From: Actinomycetota bacterium
Lineage (GTDB): Bacteria > Actinomycetota > Actinomycetes > JACCUZ01
DNA: 64,000 nucleotides
Direction: 5' to 3'
NCBI GenBank assembly: GCA_030841035.1
Contig: JAVEDI010000038.1
Coordinates: 1-64,000, forward strand
Of this stretch, positions 37,467 through 46,707 are shown piece after piece (the stretch's first letter is position 1; every line of letters starts with the position of its first letter). The notes beneath the pieces are model-generated. The model was not told where the DNA came from and did not search any database. It worked only from the letters and a program-made list of their open reading frames with translations. The position numbers were made by a program, and so were the translations under genes.

Positions 37467-38726
37467 TCAGACGCGGTCCATGCGGGGGATGGTGACCTGC
37501 CGGATCACCAACAGCGCCGCCGCCGCGACGGGGATGGCCAACAGGGCACCGGTGACCCCGAGCAGGGCGCCTCCGATCAGTACGGCGACCACCGTGACGG
37601 GGGCGGGTACGTCGACCGCCCGGCGCATCACCCGCGGATAGATCAGGTAGTTCTCGACCTGCTGGTAGGCCACGTAGAAGAGGATGCAGGCGATGCCGGT
37701 CCCGGGCGACTGGATGAACCCCAGCGCCGAGACGGCCACGGCGGCGATCGACGCGCCCACGAGGGGGACCAGGTCCAGCAGGCCGACGAACACCGCCAGT
37801 GCGAGGGCGAACGGCATGTGGACGATCAGCAGGAAGATCCAGGAGCACGTCGCCGCGATGAACGCCACAGTCAGCGCGCCGCTCACGAACCCACCGATGC
37901 GCACCAGGATCTCGTCGGTCAGCAACGTGACGCGGTGGCGCCGCGTGGCAGGAACGAGACGGTAGGCCTGACGCTTCATGCTGGGCAGTGCGGCCAGGAA
38001 GTACAGCGTCATGATGAGCATCGAGAAGGCGCTGAAGACCGCGTTGACCACGATGCGGCCCACCCCGAGCAGGCCCCCGAACACCCGCTGGCCGAGGTCG
38101 GGCCCGGTGACGTAGTCCTGGGCCTTCTGGATGACGTGGTAGTCGTTGTCGAACTGACGGATGGTCCGGTTGCCTCGCAGGTCCTCGAGGTAGCTGGGCA
38201 GCTCCTTGATGAACGCGTTGGTCTGCTCCACCACCGGCGGCACCACCGCGAAGCCGAACCCGACGAACGCGCCGATGACCGCGGCGAACACGATCCCGAT
38301 GGCCACGCCGCGGCGCATGCCGCGCTGGCACAACCCGTCGACGATCGGGTTGAGCCCGACGGCGAGGAAGAGCGCCACGGCGATCAGGATGAGGACCGAG
38401 CGGGCCTGTGAGATGGCGTGCACGATGCCGAGCGCCAGCAGGACGCCCAGTGCCCCGAGGAAGCCGATCATGAAAGGTGAGTCGCGTCGCAACGGGCGAC
38501 CCGGCCGGCCGAACTGCTGGTCGGCGGGCTCCGGCTGGTCCTGCGAGGCGTCCTGGGCCTCCCGGGCCGCCTGCCGCGCGGCCTCGGCCGACTCCCGTGC
38601 GGTCTCGACCTGTTCGCGGGCCGCCTCGACCTGCTCCCGGGCGGTCTCGGCGCGCTCGCGGGCGGTCTCGGCGCGCTCGCGCGCGGTCTCGCCGCTCGGA
38701 CCGGCGGCCCGTGACTGATCGCTCAC
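37467..38726 (-). CDS. AI-2E-family permease with N-terminal coiled coil
   Basis: The 419-residue protein starts at GTG 38726 behind AGGAG. Residues about 12-65 are a heptad-repeat helix (units such as ARERAET), followed by about eight membrane helices. VPLVGASIAAV and YQQVENYLIYPRVM mark the AI-2E/PerM family, which includes putative autoinducer exporters and sodium-proton antiporters; the substrate here is unknown. The cytoplasmic coiled coil is an addition to the family's usual layout and lies next to genes for other coiled-coil proteins. Confidence 0.88.
   Translation of the reverse strand: MSDQSRAAGPSGETARERAETARERAETAREQVEAAREQVETARESAEAARQAAREAQDASQDQPEPADQQFGRPGRPLRRDSPFMIGFLGALGVLLALGIVHAISQARSVLILIAVALFLAVGLNPIVDGLCQRGMRRGVAIGIVFAAVIGAFVGFGFAVVPPVVEQTNAFIKELPSYLEDLRGNRTIRQFDNDYHVIQKAQDYVTGPDLGQRVFGGLLGVGRIVVNAVFSAFSMLIMTLYFLAALPSMKRQAYRLVPATRRHRVTLLTDEILVRIGGFVSGALTVAFIAATCSWIFLLIVHMPFALALAVFVGLLDLVPLVGASIAAVAVSALGFIQSPGTGIACILFYVAYQQVENYLIYPRVMRRAVDVPAPVTVVAVLIGGALLGVTGALLAIPVAAAALLVIRQVTIPRMDRV
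38641..38682 (-). repeat. 21-bp tandem repeat in the permease N-terminus
   Basis: Two copies of a 21-bp unit (38641-38661 and 38662-38682) differ only at the last base. A truncated third copy follows and decayed copies lie at 38590-38640. Each unit encodes one heptad, so the coiled coil grew by duplication. Confidence 0.85.
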
Positions 38727-38796
38727 TCCACCAGGCTCCTGTTCCGCTCGCGGCCGCTGTGGCGGGAGCGTATCGGCCACCCGTGGGCCGAGCGGG

Positions 38797-40053
38797 TCAG
38801 CGCCGCGCGGGATCGCCGTTCGCCGCACCGGCCTTCGGCGCGGTCGCGGTCGTGTCGACCTGCTCCTGCGCCTCCTCGGGGGCTGCGGACCCTGCGGTGC
38901 CGGTCGTGGTCGGGGTGACGTGGGAGCCCGGCACCGGTGAGGCCGCGGGCGTGGTCTGCTCGGGAGCCGTGGCGTCGTCGGCCTCGACCCTCTCGTGCTT
39001 CGCCCCCTCCGCCGTCGCCCCGTCCGTCGCCCCGTCCGCCGTCCCGTCCGCCGTCGCCCCGTCCGCCGTCGCGTCGTCGTCGGCACCGTCGCCGGCCTCC
39101 GCCTCCTCGGTGCTGGGGACCTCGGCCTTCGCGCTGCCCGCAGGGGCTGCCTCGGTCTCCGGTCCGTCGTCGGCGAACGGGTTCGCCACGGAGGCACCGG
39201 TCAGCGTGGCGAGCATCTGGCGCACGTTGGTCAACTGGGCGTTGATGCTGTCCCGGCGTTGGGTGGCCGCAGCCAGCTCGCGCAGGGACTCGCCCCGGAT
39301 GCGCTCCGCGGTCGCCTTGGCCTCGGCCACCCTGTCGTCGGCCTGCTGCTGGGTCTCCTCGAGCATCCGCTTGGACTTGCGCTCGGCGTCCGCGCGCAGC
39401 TTCTCCGCCTCCAGGCGCAGCTGTTCGGCACGCTGGGCCACCGCCGCGAGGCGATGCTCGTTGGCGCTCATCTGCTCGGTGAAGTCGTGCTCGGCCTGGT
39501 CGCGACGCTGGGCAAGCGTCGTCTCGAAGTCGGCAGCAGCCTTGGCCGCCTTGGCCCGGTTGTGCTCGAAGAGGGCCTCGGCCTCCTCGCGGCGCGACTT
39601 GGCGGTGCGCTCGGTGTCGTCGCGCAGCTGGTCGCTCTGCCGCCGGGCGTCCTCGAGCACCCGTGCGGCCTCGCTCTCGGCCTCGCTGCGGCGCTCCTGC
39701 GCGTAGCGGTCCGCGTCGCTACGGATCTGCTGCGCGGCCTGCTCGGCCAGGGCGCGGTGCTGGTCGGCCTCCTCGGCGGCCTGTGCGAGGAGGCTGCGGG
39801 ACTCCTGGTCGGCCAGGCCGAGGATCTGCTCGATGTGCGCTCCCAGACCGGAGTAGCGAGCCGCCGGTTCCCTCGTCGCCTCCTGCAGCTGCCTCTCCAG
39901 CTCCCCGACGCCCTGCTCGAGCTCCCTGACCCGCTGCCGGGCGGCCTGCAGGTCGCGCGCGAGCGAGTGCACGCGTCGATCGACCTGCTGCGGCTCGTAG
40001 CCGCGTCGCACGATCTCGAACTGCTCGCGAGGAGTCTCAGCAGGGGTCGTCAT
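38797..40053 (-). CDS. filP: FilP-like coiled-coil cytoskeletal protein
   Basis: Homologue of Streptomyces FilP, an intermediate-filament-like protein that stiffens the hyphal tip and works with DivIVA and Scy. The 418-residue protein starts with a short DivIVA-type head (EIVRRGYEPQQVDRRV), then a long coiled coil (about 30-290) with the FilP signatures YSGLGAHIEQIL, AAADFETTLAQRR and RRDSINAQLTNVRQML. After about residue 290 comes a 125-residue acidic Ala/Asp/Thr/Gly tail that Streptomyces FilP lacks. It is paired with the Scy-like gene upstream, as in Streptomyces. Confidence 0.87.
   Translation of the reverse strand: MTTPAETPREQFEIVRRGYEPQQVDRRVHSLARDLQAARQRVRELEQGVGELERQLQEATREPAARYSGLGAHIEQILGLADQESRSLLAQAAEEADQHRALAEQAAQQIRSDADRYAQERRSEAESEAARVLEDARRQSDQLRDDTERTAKSRREEAEALFEHNRAKAAKAAADFETTLAQRRDQAEHDFTEQMSANEHRLAAVAQRAEQLRLEAEKLRADAERKSKRMLEETQQQADDRVAEAKATAERIRGESLRELAAATQRRDSINAQLTNVRQMLATLTGASVANPFADDGPETEAAPAGSAKAEVPSTEEAEAGDGADDDATADGATADGTADGATDGATAEGAKHERVEADDATAPEQTTPAASPVPGSHVTPTTTGTAGSAAPEEAQEQVDTTATAPKAGAANGDPARR
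39009..39080 (-). repeat. Degenerate tandem repeat in the filP tail
   Basis: A roughly 72-bp stretch built from GTCCGCC and GCCCCGTCC units encodes the Ala-Asp-Gly-Thr-rich tail (repeated ADGAT). The copies are imperfect but clearly related, a sign of slippage and rapid length change. Confidence 0.75.
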
Positions 40054-40103
40054 CGTTGTCCATCCTGTGGGTTCGATGCGGGAAGGTCATGTTCGCACGA
40101 CTC

Positions 40104-41636
40104 TCAGCCCGGCTCCACGCCATGGTCGCCGGCGTCGGCGGGCCGGCCGGCAGCGACGCTCGACGGCACGTTCAGGGCCTCGATCACACCCGAGAGCCGC
40201 ATCAGCTCCTCGGCGATCTCGTCACGGCGGGTGCTCAGGGCAGCAACCTCCGCGCGGGCGTCGTCGAGCAGCTGGTGGGCCGAGCGACGCAGCTCGTCGG
40301 CCTCCGCGCGGGCCTCGCTGACCATCGCGACCGACTCGGCGCGCGCCTGCCGGCGAGCGTGCTCGGCCTCGCGCTGGGCCTGTGACACCTGGGCGGCGAC
40401 GCGCTCGCGCAGCTCTCGGGCACCGGACTGCGCCTCCTCCTCACGGCGGGCGGCACGGTCCTGCACGGCCGTGGCCTTCTCCGTCGCCTCGGCGACGGTG
40501 CGCGAGGCGCGGTGGCTCGCATCCCTCAGCCGGCGCTGCGCCTCGGCCGTTGCGTCTGCCAGCAGCTGCTGAGCGCGCTGCTGCACCGGGGCGACCTGGG
40601 CCTCGGCCTCGCGCATGCGGGTCTCGGCGGTCTCATGGGTGGCCGCGATCAGTGCCTCCGCCTGGCTGCGTACCTCCGCTACGGTCGTGCGAGCCGCGGA
40701 GTGCGCCTCCCTGCGGATGCGCTCGGCGTCGACGTTCGCCGCGTCGATCACCTTCTCGACCGTGCGCTTGGCCCACGCCGTGTGCTCCGCTGCCGCGGCG
40801 AGAACCTCGTCGGCCTCGCCCCGTGCTGCCGTGCGGAGGCGCTCGGCGTCGGCACCCGCGGCGGCGAGCATCGCGGCGACGCCGTCCCGCGCCTGCTCGG
40901 CGTCACGCTCGATGCTCCCGCGGATGGCGGCGACCGCTTCCTGCGCCTCACGGCGGGCGATCGCGGCGTTCTCGGCGGCCTGGGCGACGATCTCGTCGGC
41001 GTGCTGCTGGGCCTGCGCCAGCCGGACGTCGACCTCGTCATCGGCCTCGCGGCGGTGGCGCTCGGCCTCCTCGCGTGCGGCCGCGACGATCGCGTCGGCC
41101 TCCTGCTGAGCCCTCTCCCGGACGTCATGCGCCTGTGCGCGTATCGACTCGGCGTCGGCCGTGGCCACGTCGCGCGCGGTCTCGGCCTCGCGCCGGGCGT
41201 CGGCCAACAGGTCGTCGGCGCTCGCCGACGCCCCCGCGACGAGCATCGCCGCCTGGTCCGCGGCGTCGGCAAGCAGCTGGCGGGTCTCCTGCGCCGCCTC
41301 GGCCCACTGCTGCTGCGTCGTCTGCGCGGCATGCTCGACGCGCCGCGCGGCCTCCTCCAACGCGTCCGCGCGCCGTCGGGCGGCCTCCTCCTCCAGGCGC
41401 ACGGCGCCGGCATGCCGCTCGGTGATGTCGGCGTGCAGCCGCTCCGTCCTCGCGCGCAGCTGCGCAGTCTCGGCGCGCGCCGCGGCGACCTCCTCCTCGG
41501 TCTGGGCGCGAAGCCGGTCGGCCTGTGCCTGCGCGGCGTACAGCAGCCGGCTGGCGCGCTCGGCGACCGGGGCGTCGGCGTCACCGGCGCCGGCGGTGGT
41601 GACGGAGTCGGCGGTGGTGACGGAGTCGGACTCCAT
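40104..41636 (-). CDS. Scy-like coiled-coil protein
   Basis: This 510-residue protein is almost entirely coiled coil (about 20-480), rich in Ala, Glu, Arg and Gln with hendecad-like spacing (EAER, EADE, AREEAE). It has no enzymatic motif and no signal peptide. Its place directly upstream of filP matches scy in Streptomyces, the scaffold that organises the tip polarity centre, but Scy there is about 1,300 residues. Composition alone makes homology uncertain; position is the main support. The first 16 residues contain a duplicated DSVTTA unit. Confidence 0.65.
   Translation of the reverse strand: MESDSVTTADSVTTAGAGDADAPVAERASRLLYAAQAQADRLRAQTEEEVAAARAETAQLRARTERLHADITERHAGAVRLEEEAARRRADALEEAARRVEHAAQTTQQQWAEAAQETRQLLADAADQAAMLVAGASASADDLLADARREAETARDVATADAESIRAQAHDVRERAQQEADAIVAAAREEAERHRREADDEVDVRLAQAQQHADEIVAQAAENAAIARREAQEAVAAIRGSIERDAEQARDGVAAMLAAAGADAERLRTAARGEADEVLAAAAEHTAWAKRTVEKVIDAANVDAERIRREAHSAARTTVAEVRSQAEALIAATHETAETRMREAEAQVAPVQQRAQQLLADATAEAQRRLRDASHRASRTVAEATEKATAVQDRAARREEEAQSGARELRERVAAQVSQAQREAEHARRQARAESVAMVSEARAEADELRRSAHQLLDDARAEVAALSTRRDEIAEELMRLSGVIEALNVPSSVAAGRPADAGDHGVEPG
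41593..41628 (-). repeat. 18-bp perfect direct repeat at the start of the Scy-like gene
   Basis: GCGGTGGTGACGGAGTCG occurs twice in a row (41593-41610, 41611-41628), duplicating six codons at the N-terminus. Confidence 0.9.
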
Positions 41637-41715
41637 GGGTAGGCATCGTGTCAGAACTGCCGCGTCGTGTCAGACCCGTCTTCGGGGCCCGACCGGGCCG
41701 GGCCCCGCAGGCAGG

Positions 41716-43065
41716 TCACACCTCGCGGAAGCGGTTGATCGCGGTCTCGTGGCGGGCGCGCAGCTCATGGTCGCGCACGCCGAGGCCCTCCCGGGGGGAC
41801 AGGCACAGGACGCCGACCTTGCCCTGGTGGGCGTTGCGATGTACGTCGTGCGCGGCTTGCCCCACCTCGTCGAGGCAGTAGGTGCGCGAGAGCGTCGGGT
41901 GGATCTTGCCGCGGGCGATCAGCCGGTTGGCCTCCCAGGCCTCGCGGTAGTTCGCGAAGTGCGAGCCGATGATGCGCTTGAGGTGCATCCACAGGTAGCG
42001 GTTGTCGTACTCGTGCAGGAAACCGCTCGTCGATGCGCAGGTGACGATCGTCCCCCCGCGGCGGGCGACGAACACGCTGGCGCCGAAGGTCTCGCGTCCA
42101 GGGTGCTCGAAGACGATGTCGGGGTCCTCGCCACCGGTCAGCTCACGGATGCGCTTGCCGAGCCGCTGCCACTCGCGGGGGTCCTGCGTCGTCTCGTCCT
42201 TCCAGAACCGGTAGTCCTCGCTACGGCGGTCGATGATCAGCTCGGCGCCCATCGAGCGCGCGATCTCCGCCTTGTCCGGGCTCGAGACGACGCACACCGG
42301 GGTGGCCCCCCCGCCGATCGCCATCTGGGTCGCGTAGGAGCCCAGGCCGCCGCTGGCGCCCCAGATGAGCACCACGTCGCCCTGCTTCATGCCGGCGCCG
42401 TTGCGGGAGACCAGCTGGCGGTAGGCCGTGGAGTTCACCAGGCCGGGGCAGGCGGCCTCCTCCCAGCTCAGGTGCGCAGGCTTGGGCATCAGCTGGTTGG
42501 TCTTGACGAGGGCCAGCTGCGCGAGACCGCCGAAGTTCGTCTCGAACCCCCAGATGCGCTGCTCGGGGTCGAGCATCGTGTCGTTGTGCCCGTCGGGGCT
42601 CTCCAGCTCGACGCTCAAACAGTGCGCCACCACCTCGTCGCCGGGGCGCCACTTCTGCACGCCGGCTCCGGTGCGCAGGACGACGCCGGACAGGTCCGAG
42701 CCGACGACGTGGTAGGGCAGGTCGTGGCGCGCCCCCATCGGGCCGGAGCGCCCGTAGCGTTCGAGGAAGGCGAATGTGGACACCGGCTCGAACATCGCCG
42801 ACCAGACGGTGTTGTAGTTGATCGCACTGGCCATGACGGCGACGAGTGCCTCCCCGGGGGCCAGCTCGGGGGTGGCCACGTCCTCGACGTGCAGGCTCGT
42901 GCGTGGGTCCTTCTCGCTGCTGGCGAGCCCCTCGAACATGTCCTGCTCGTCCGCGTGCACGGTGACCGCGCGGTAGTGCTCGGGCACGGGCAGCCGGGCG
43001 AACGCCTCGGCGGGCAGCTCATCGCCGCCCTCGCGGGCCTGGATGGCATCGAGGATGTCCTGCAC
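41716..43065 (-). CDS. ccrA: Crotonyl-CoA carboxylase/reductase
   Basis: Reductively carboxylates crotonyl-CoA with NADPH and CO2 to (2S)-ethylmalonyl-CoA, the key step of the ethylmalonyl-CoA pathway. GTG 43065 follows GGAGGG by four bases and gives 449 residues, the family's normal length. The MDR fold has the NADPH motif WGASGGLGSYA. The residues reported to bind CO2 in this family are all present: N85 (INYNTVW), F174-E175 (WGFETN) and H369 (GSHFANY), so a carboxylating enzyme rather than a plain enoyl reductase is expected. The epimerase and ecm genes are nearby. Confidence 0.96.
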   Translation of the reverse strand: MQDILDAIQAREGGDELPAEAFARLPVPEHYRAVTVHADEQDMFEGLASSEKDPRTSLHVEDVATPELAPGEALVAVMASAINYNTVWSAMFEPVSTFAFLERYGRSGPMGARHDLPYHVVGSDLSGVVLRTGAGVQKWRPGDEVVAHCLSVELESPDGHNDTMLDPEQRIWGFETNFGGLAQLALVKTNQLMPKPAHLSWEEAACPGLVNSTAYRQLVSRNGAGMKQGDVVLIWGASGGLGSYATQMAIGGGATPVCVVSSPDKAEIARSMGAELIIDRRSEDYRFWKDETTQDPREWQRLGKRIRELTGGEDPDIVFEHPGRETFGASVFVARRGGTIVTCASTSGFLHEYDNRYLWMHLKRIIGSHFANYREAWEANRLIARGKIHPTLSRTYCLDEVGQAAHDVHRNAHQGKVGVLCLSPREGLGVRDHELRARHETAINRFREV

Positions 43066-43117
43066 GGGTCCCTCCGGCGGTCCGGGCGGTAACGGGCGCA
43101 CTCGCGCGTTCGGCCGA

Positions 43118-43134
43118 ACATTACTGGCCAGTAA
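43118..43134 (-). promoter_or_regulatory. ccr promoter with perfect 14-bp palindrome
   Basis: TTACTGGCCAGTAA (43121-43134) is a perfect inverted repeat. On the minus strand its last three bases open a TAATGT -10 hexamer (43123-43118), so a protein bound here would cover the ccr promoter. The predicted start near 43111 leaves a 46-nt leader with the ribosome site. The rest of the 295-bp region between ccr and the phosphatase gene (43135-43360) shows no gene; a TAACCT hexamer (43132-43137) points the other way. Confidence 0.75.
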
Positions 43135-43360
43135 CCTCGGGGCGGAAGAGGGGCCGGGCCCGGGATGCACGAAGGGCCGCCGCGACGGGCCGCGTCGCCG
43201 GCGGCGAGCGGCACCGCCGCCGGTCACCTGCGGGTGTGGTGGGCGACGCATGTGCCGCCGGCCGTCGTGCGGCGTTCATGTGCTCGTTCGCCGGTGCTCA
43301 TCTGCGCCCACAAGAGTCGCGCTCGACCGCCCCGGACGAGCTTCGAGGAGCCAGAGACAC

Positions 43361-44851
43361 ATGACTGAGACCGCGCGCGAGGGCCACGAGGGCTTGTCCC
43401 GCCGTCGCCTGCTGGGCCGAGGTGCGGCCGTCGGGGCCGGCATCACCCTGACCGGCACCCTGGCCTCGATCTTCGGCTCCGACACCTCGGTGGCCGACAC
43501 CCCCGCACGCGTCGGGCGCGCGAAGACGCCGCCCGGATACGGCCCCCTCGTGAGCGACCCGGCCGGTCGGCTCGCGCTGCCGGAAGGCTTCTCCTACACG
43601 CTGATCGCGAAGTCCGGTGAGACCGTCCTGGAGACCGGGGAGCCGACACCGGACCGTCCCGACGGCACGGCCAGCTTCGAGGGTCGCCAGAACGCCAGCA
43701 TCCTGGTCACCAACCACGAGATCAGCTCGCCCGGCGGCAACCCGGTGCCCCACCACGACGGCATGGTCTACGACGCGGGAGCGTTCGGCGGCACGACGAC
43801 CCTCGAGGTCGACCGTCATGGCAACCGGGTGCGCGAGTTCGTGAGTCTGGCCGGCACCCACAACAACTGCTCCGGCGGCAAGACGCCCTGGGGCACCTGG
43901 CTCAGCTGTGAGGAGACCGAGGCCGTCCCGACCGCGCAGAACGGCCTGACCCAGCGGCACGGCTACGTGTTCGAGGTCGATCCCTACGACAACAGCCGCA
44001 ACCTCGACCCGAGACCGATCAAGGCGCTCGGTCGCTACGCGCACGAGGCGGTGGTGGTCGACCCGGCGCGCTTCCAGCTCTACCTGACCGAGGACGCGGG
44101 CAGCCCGAACGGTCTGGTCTACCGCTACACGCCGCCGGAGTCCGCGCTTCCGCTGCGCCGCGGCTCGCTGGCCGCGCTGGGCCCGACCGACGGTCGGCTC
44201 GAGGCGATGCGGGCGTTCGACTACGGCAGGTTCGTGGCGGACCTGTCCGTCGCGCAGGTAGGCACGACGTACGACGTCGAGTGGGCCGACGTCCCCGAGC
44301 GGGACGCGAGCGCGGTGTCGACGCGCAAGCAGTTCAACCTCCCCGGCGGTTCCGGCGCCCCGGGCGGGGATGCGACCCGCAGCCGCAAGCTCGAGGGGGC
44401 CTGGTGGGGCCACGACGGCTTCTACTTCGTGTCGTCCTTCGCCCGCAACTCCGACGGCAGCGCCGCCCAGCACGACGGGCAGGTGTGGTTCCTGGACCCG
44501 GACGAGGACACCATCACCCTGGCGCTGGCCTTCGCCTACACACCGGGCGACCAGGACGACGACCCCGACGGCCCGGACAACATCACCGTGTCGCCCTTCG
44601 GCGGAGTCATCCTCGCCGAGGACGGCGAGGGCAGGCAGCACCTGGTGGGCGCTGACGACCGGGGAAAGGCGTTCTTCTTCGCCCGCAACGACCTGCCGGG
44701 CAGCGAGGAGTTCACCGGACCCAACTTCTCCGCCGACCGGCGCTTCCTCTTCGCCAACGTCCAGGTACCGGGTCACGTGTTCGCCATCACCGGGCCGTGG
44801 CGCAAGGCGCAGGGCCGCAACGGCGACGACGGGCGCTCCGCTCGCGGCTAG
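43361..44851 (+). CDS. PhoX-family (DUF839) phosphatase, Tat-exported
   Basis: A 496-residue exported protein. The twin-arginine motif is SRRRLL (13-18), followed by a hydrophobic stretch, so it is folded with its metal before export. The rest is the PhoX/DUF839 beta-propeller, with the conserved NHE in LVTNHEISSP, SCEETE and YAHEAVVVDP expected to bind iron and calcium, and AWWGHDGFYFVSSF. PhoX enzymes release phosphate from organic esters outside the cell. A GAGGAG site precedes the ATG. Regulation by phosphate is plausible, but no PHO box was recognised. Confidence 0.88.
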   Translation: MTETAREGHEGLSRRRLLGRGAAVGAGITLTGTLASIFGSDTSVADTPARVGRAKTPPGYGPLVSDPAGRLALPEGFSYTLIAKSGETVLETGEPTPDRPDGTASFEGRQNASILVTNHEISSPGGNPVPHHDGMVYDAGAFGGTTTLEVDRHGNRVREFVSLAGTHNNCSGGKTPWGTWLSCEETEAVPTAQNGLTQRHGYVFEVDPYDNSRNLDPRPIKALGRYAHEAVVVDPARFQLYLTEDAGSPNGLVYRYTPPESALPLRRGSLAALGPTDGRLEAMRAFDYGRFVADLSVAQVGTTYDVEWADVPERDASAVSTRKQFNLPGGSGAPGGDATRSRKLEGAWWGHDGFYFVSSFARNSDGSAAQHDGQVWFLDPDEDTITLALAFAYTPGDQDDDPDGPDNITVSPFGGVILAEDGEGRQHLVGADDRGKAFFFARNDLPGSEEFTGPNFSADRRFLFANVQVPGHVFAITGPWRKAQGRNGDDGRSARG

Positions 44852-44972
44852 CCAGCCGCGGGCGGGTGAGGGGGTCGCGGGCGGTCGGTGTGCACCCACC
44901 GGCCGCCCTCGACGTACGACGCCGGGTGCACGCGCACCCGGCCGGCCGCGTCGCCCTCCGGCCCACCCACGG

Positions 44973-45392
44973 TCAGTGCGGTCCGGGCGCCGCCTCGACC
45001 AGCTCGACAAGGACCCCGCCGGCGTCCTTGGGGTGCACGAAGTTGATGCGCGAGCCCGCCGTACCGCGGCGCGGCTCGTCGTAGAGCAGCCGCAGGCCGC
45101 GCGATCGCAGCTCGGCGGTCGCTGCGTCGATGTCGTCGACGCCGTAGGCCACCTGCTGGATGCCCTCCCCGTTGCGCTCGAGGAACGTCGCGATGGTCGA
45201 CTCCGGGGTCGCCGGGGCCAGCAGCTGGATGCACGACCCCGAGTCGCCCACGGCAAGCATCGCCTCGCGCACGCCCTGCTCCTCGTTGACCTCCTGGTGC
45301 ACCACGCGCATCCCGAAGGTGTTCTCGTAGAACGCGATCGCGGCGTCCAGGTCGCGTACGGCGAGGCCGACGTGGTCGATGCGGGTCAGCAT
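44973..45392 (-). CDS. mce: Methylmalonyl/ethylmalonyl-CoA epimerase
   Basis: Interconverts the 2S and 2R forms of methylmalonyl- or ethylmalonyl-CoA, linking Ccr product to the mutase. The 139-residue VOC-fold protein has two beta-alpha-beta units. Expected metal ligands are H7 (IDHVGLAV), Q56 (CIQLLAP) and E130 (VLVELVE), but the usual His of the second unit (HH before V/I-A) is replaced by Gln (Q79-Q80 in GIQQVAYGV). Whether metal binding is altered is unknown. It is divergent from the thiolase gene by 98 bases. Confidence 0.9.
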   Translation of the reverse strand: MLTRIDHVGLAVRDLDAAIAFYENTFGMRVVHQEVNEEQGVREAMLAVGDSGSCIQLLAPATPESTIATFLERNGEGIQQVAYGVDDIDAATAELRSRGLRLLYDEPRRGTAGSRINFVHPKDAGGVLVELVEAAPGPH

Positions 45393-45490
45393 GCGGCTAT
45401 CGTGACAGCGCCGGGCAACCTCCCGGCAAGCAGCCCCGGTCCGGACCCCGACCGGGCCTGTTCACGACCGCTCACCGGCCGGAGGCACAG

Positions 45491-46705
<1,215 letters not shown>

Positions 46706-46707
46706 GC

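Noticed and set aside
38581-39080. CRISPR-like repeat array
   Set aside because: The repeats are contiguous, without spacers, in frame and inside coding sequence for coiled-coil and acidic protein segments.
43165-43368. A 67-codon open frame upstream of the phosphatase gene
   Set aside because: Composition and lack of a ribosome site suggest chance; the region is better explained as the ccr/phosphatase promoter region.
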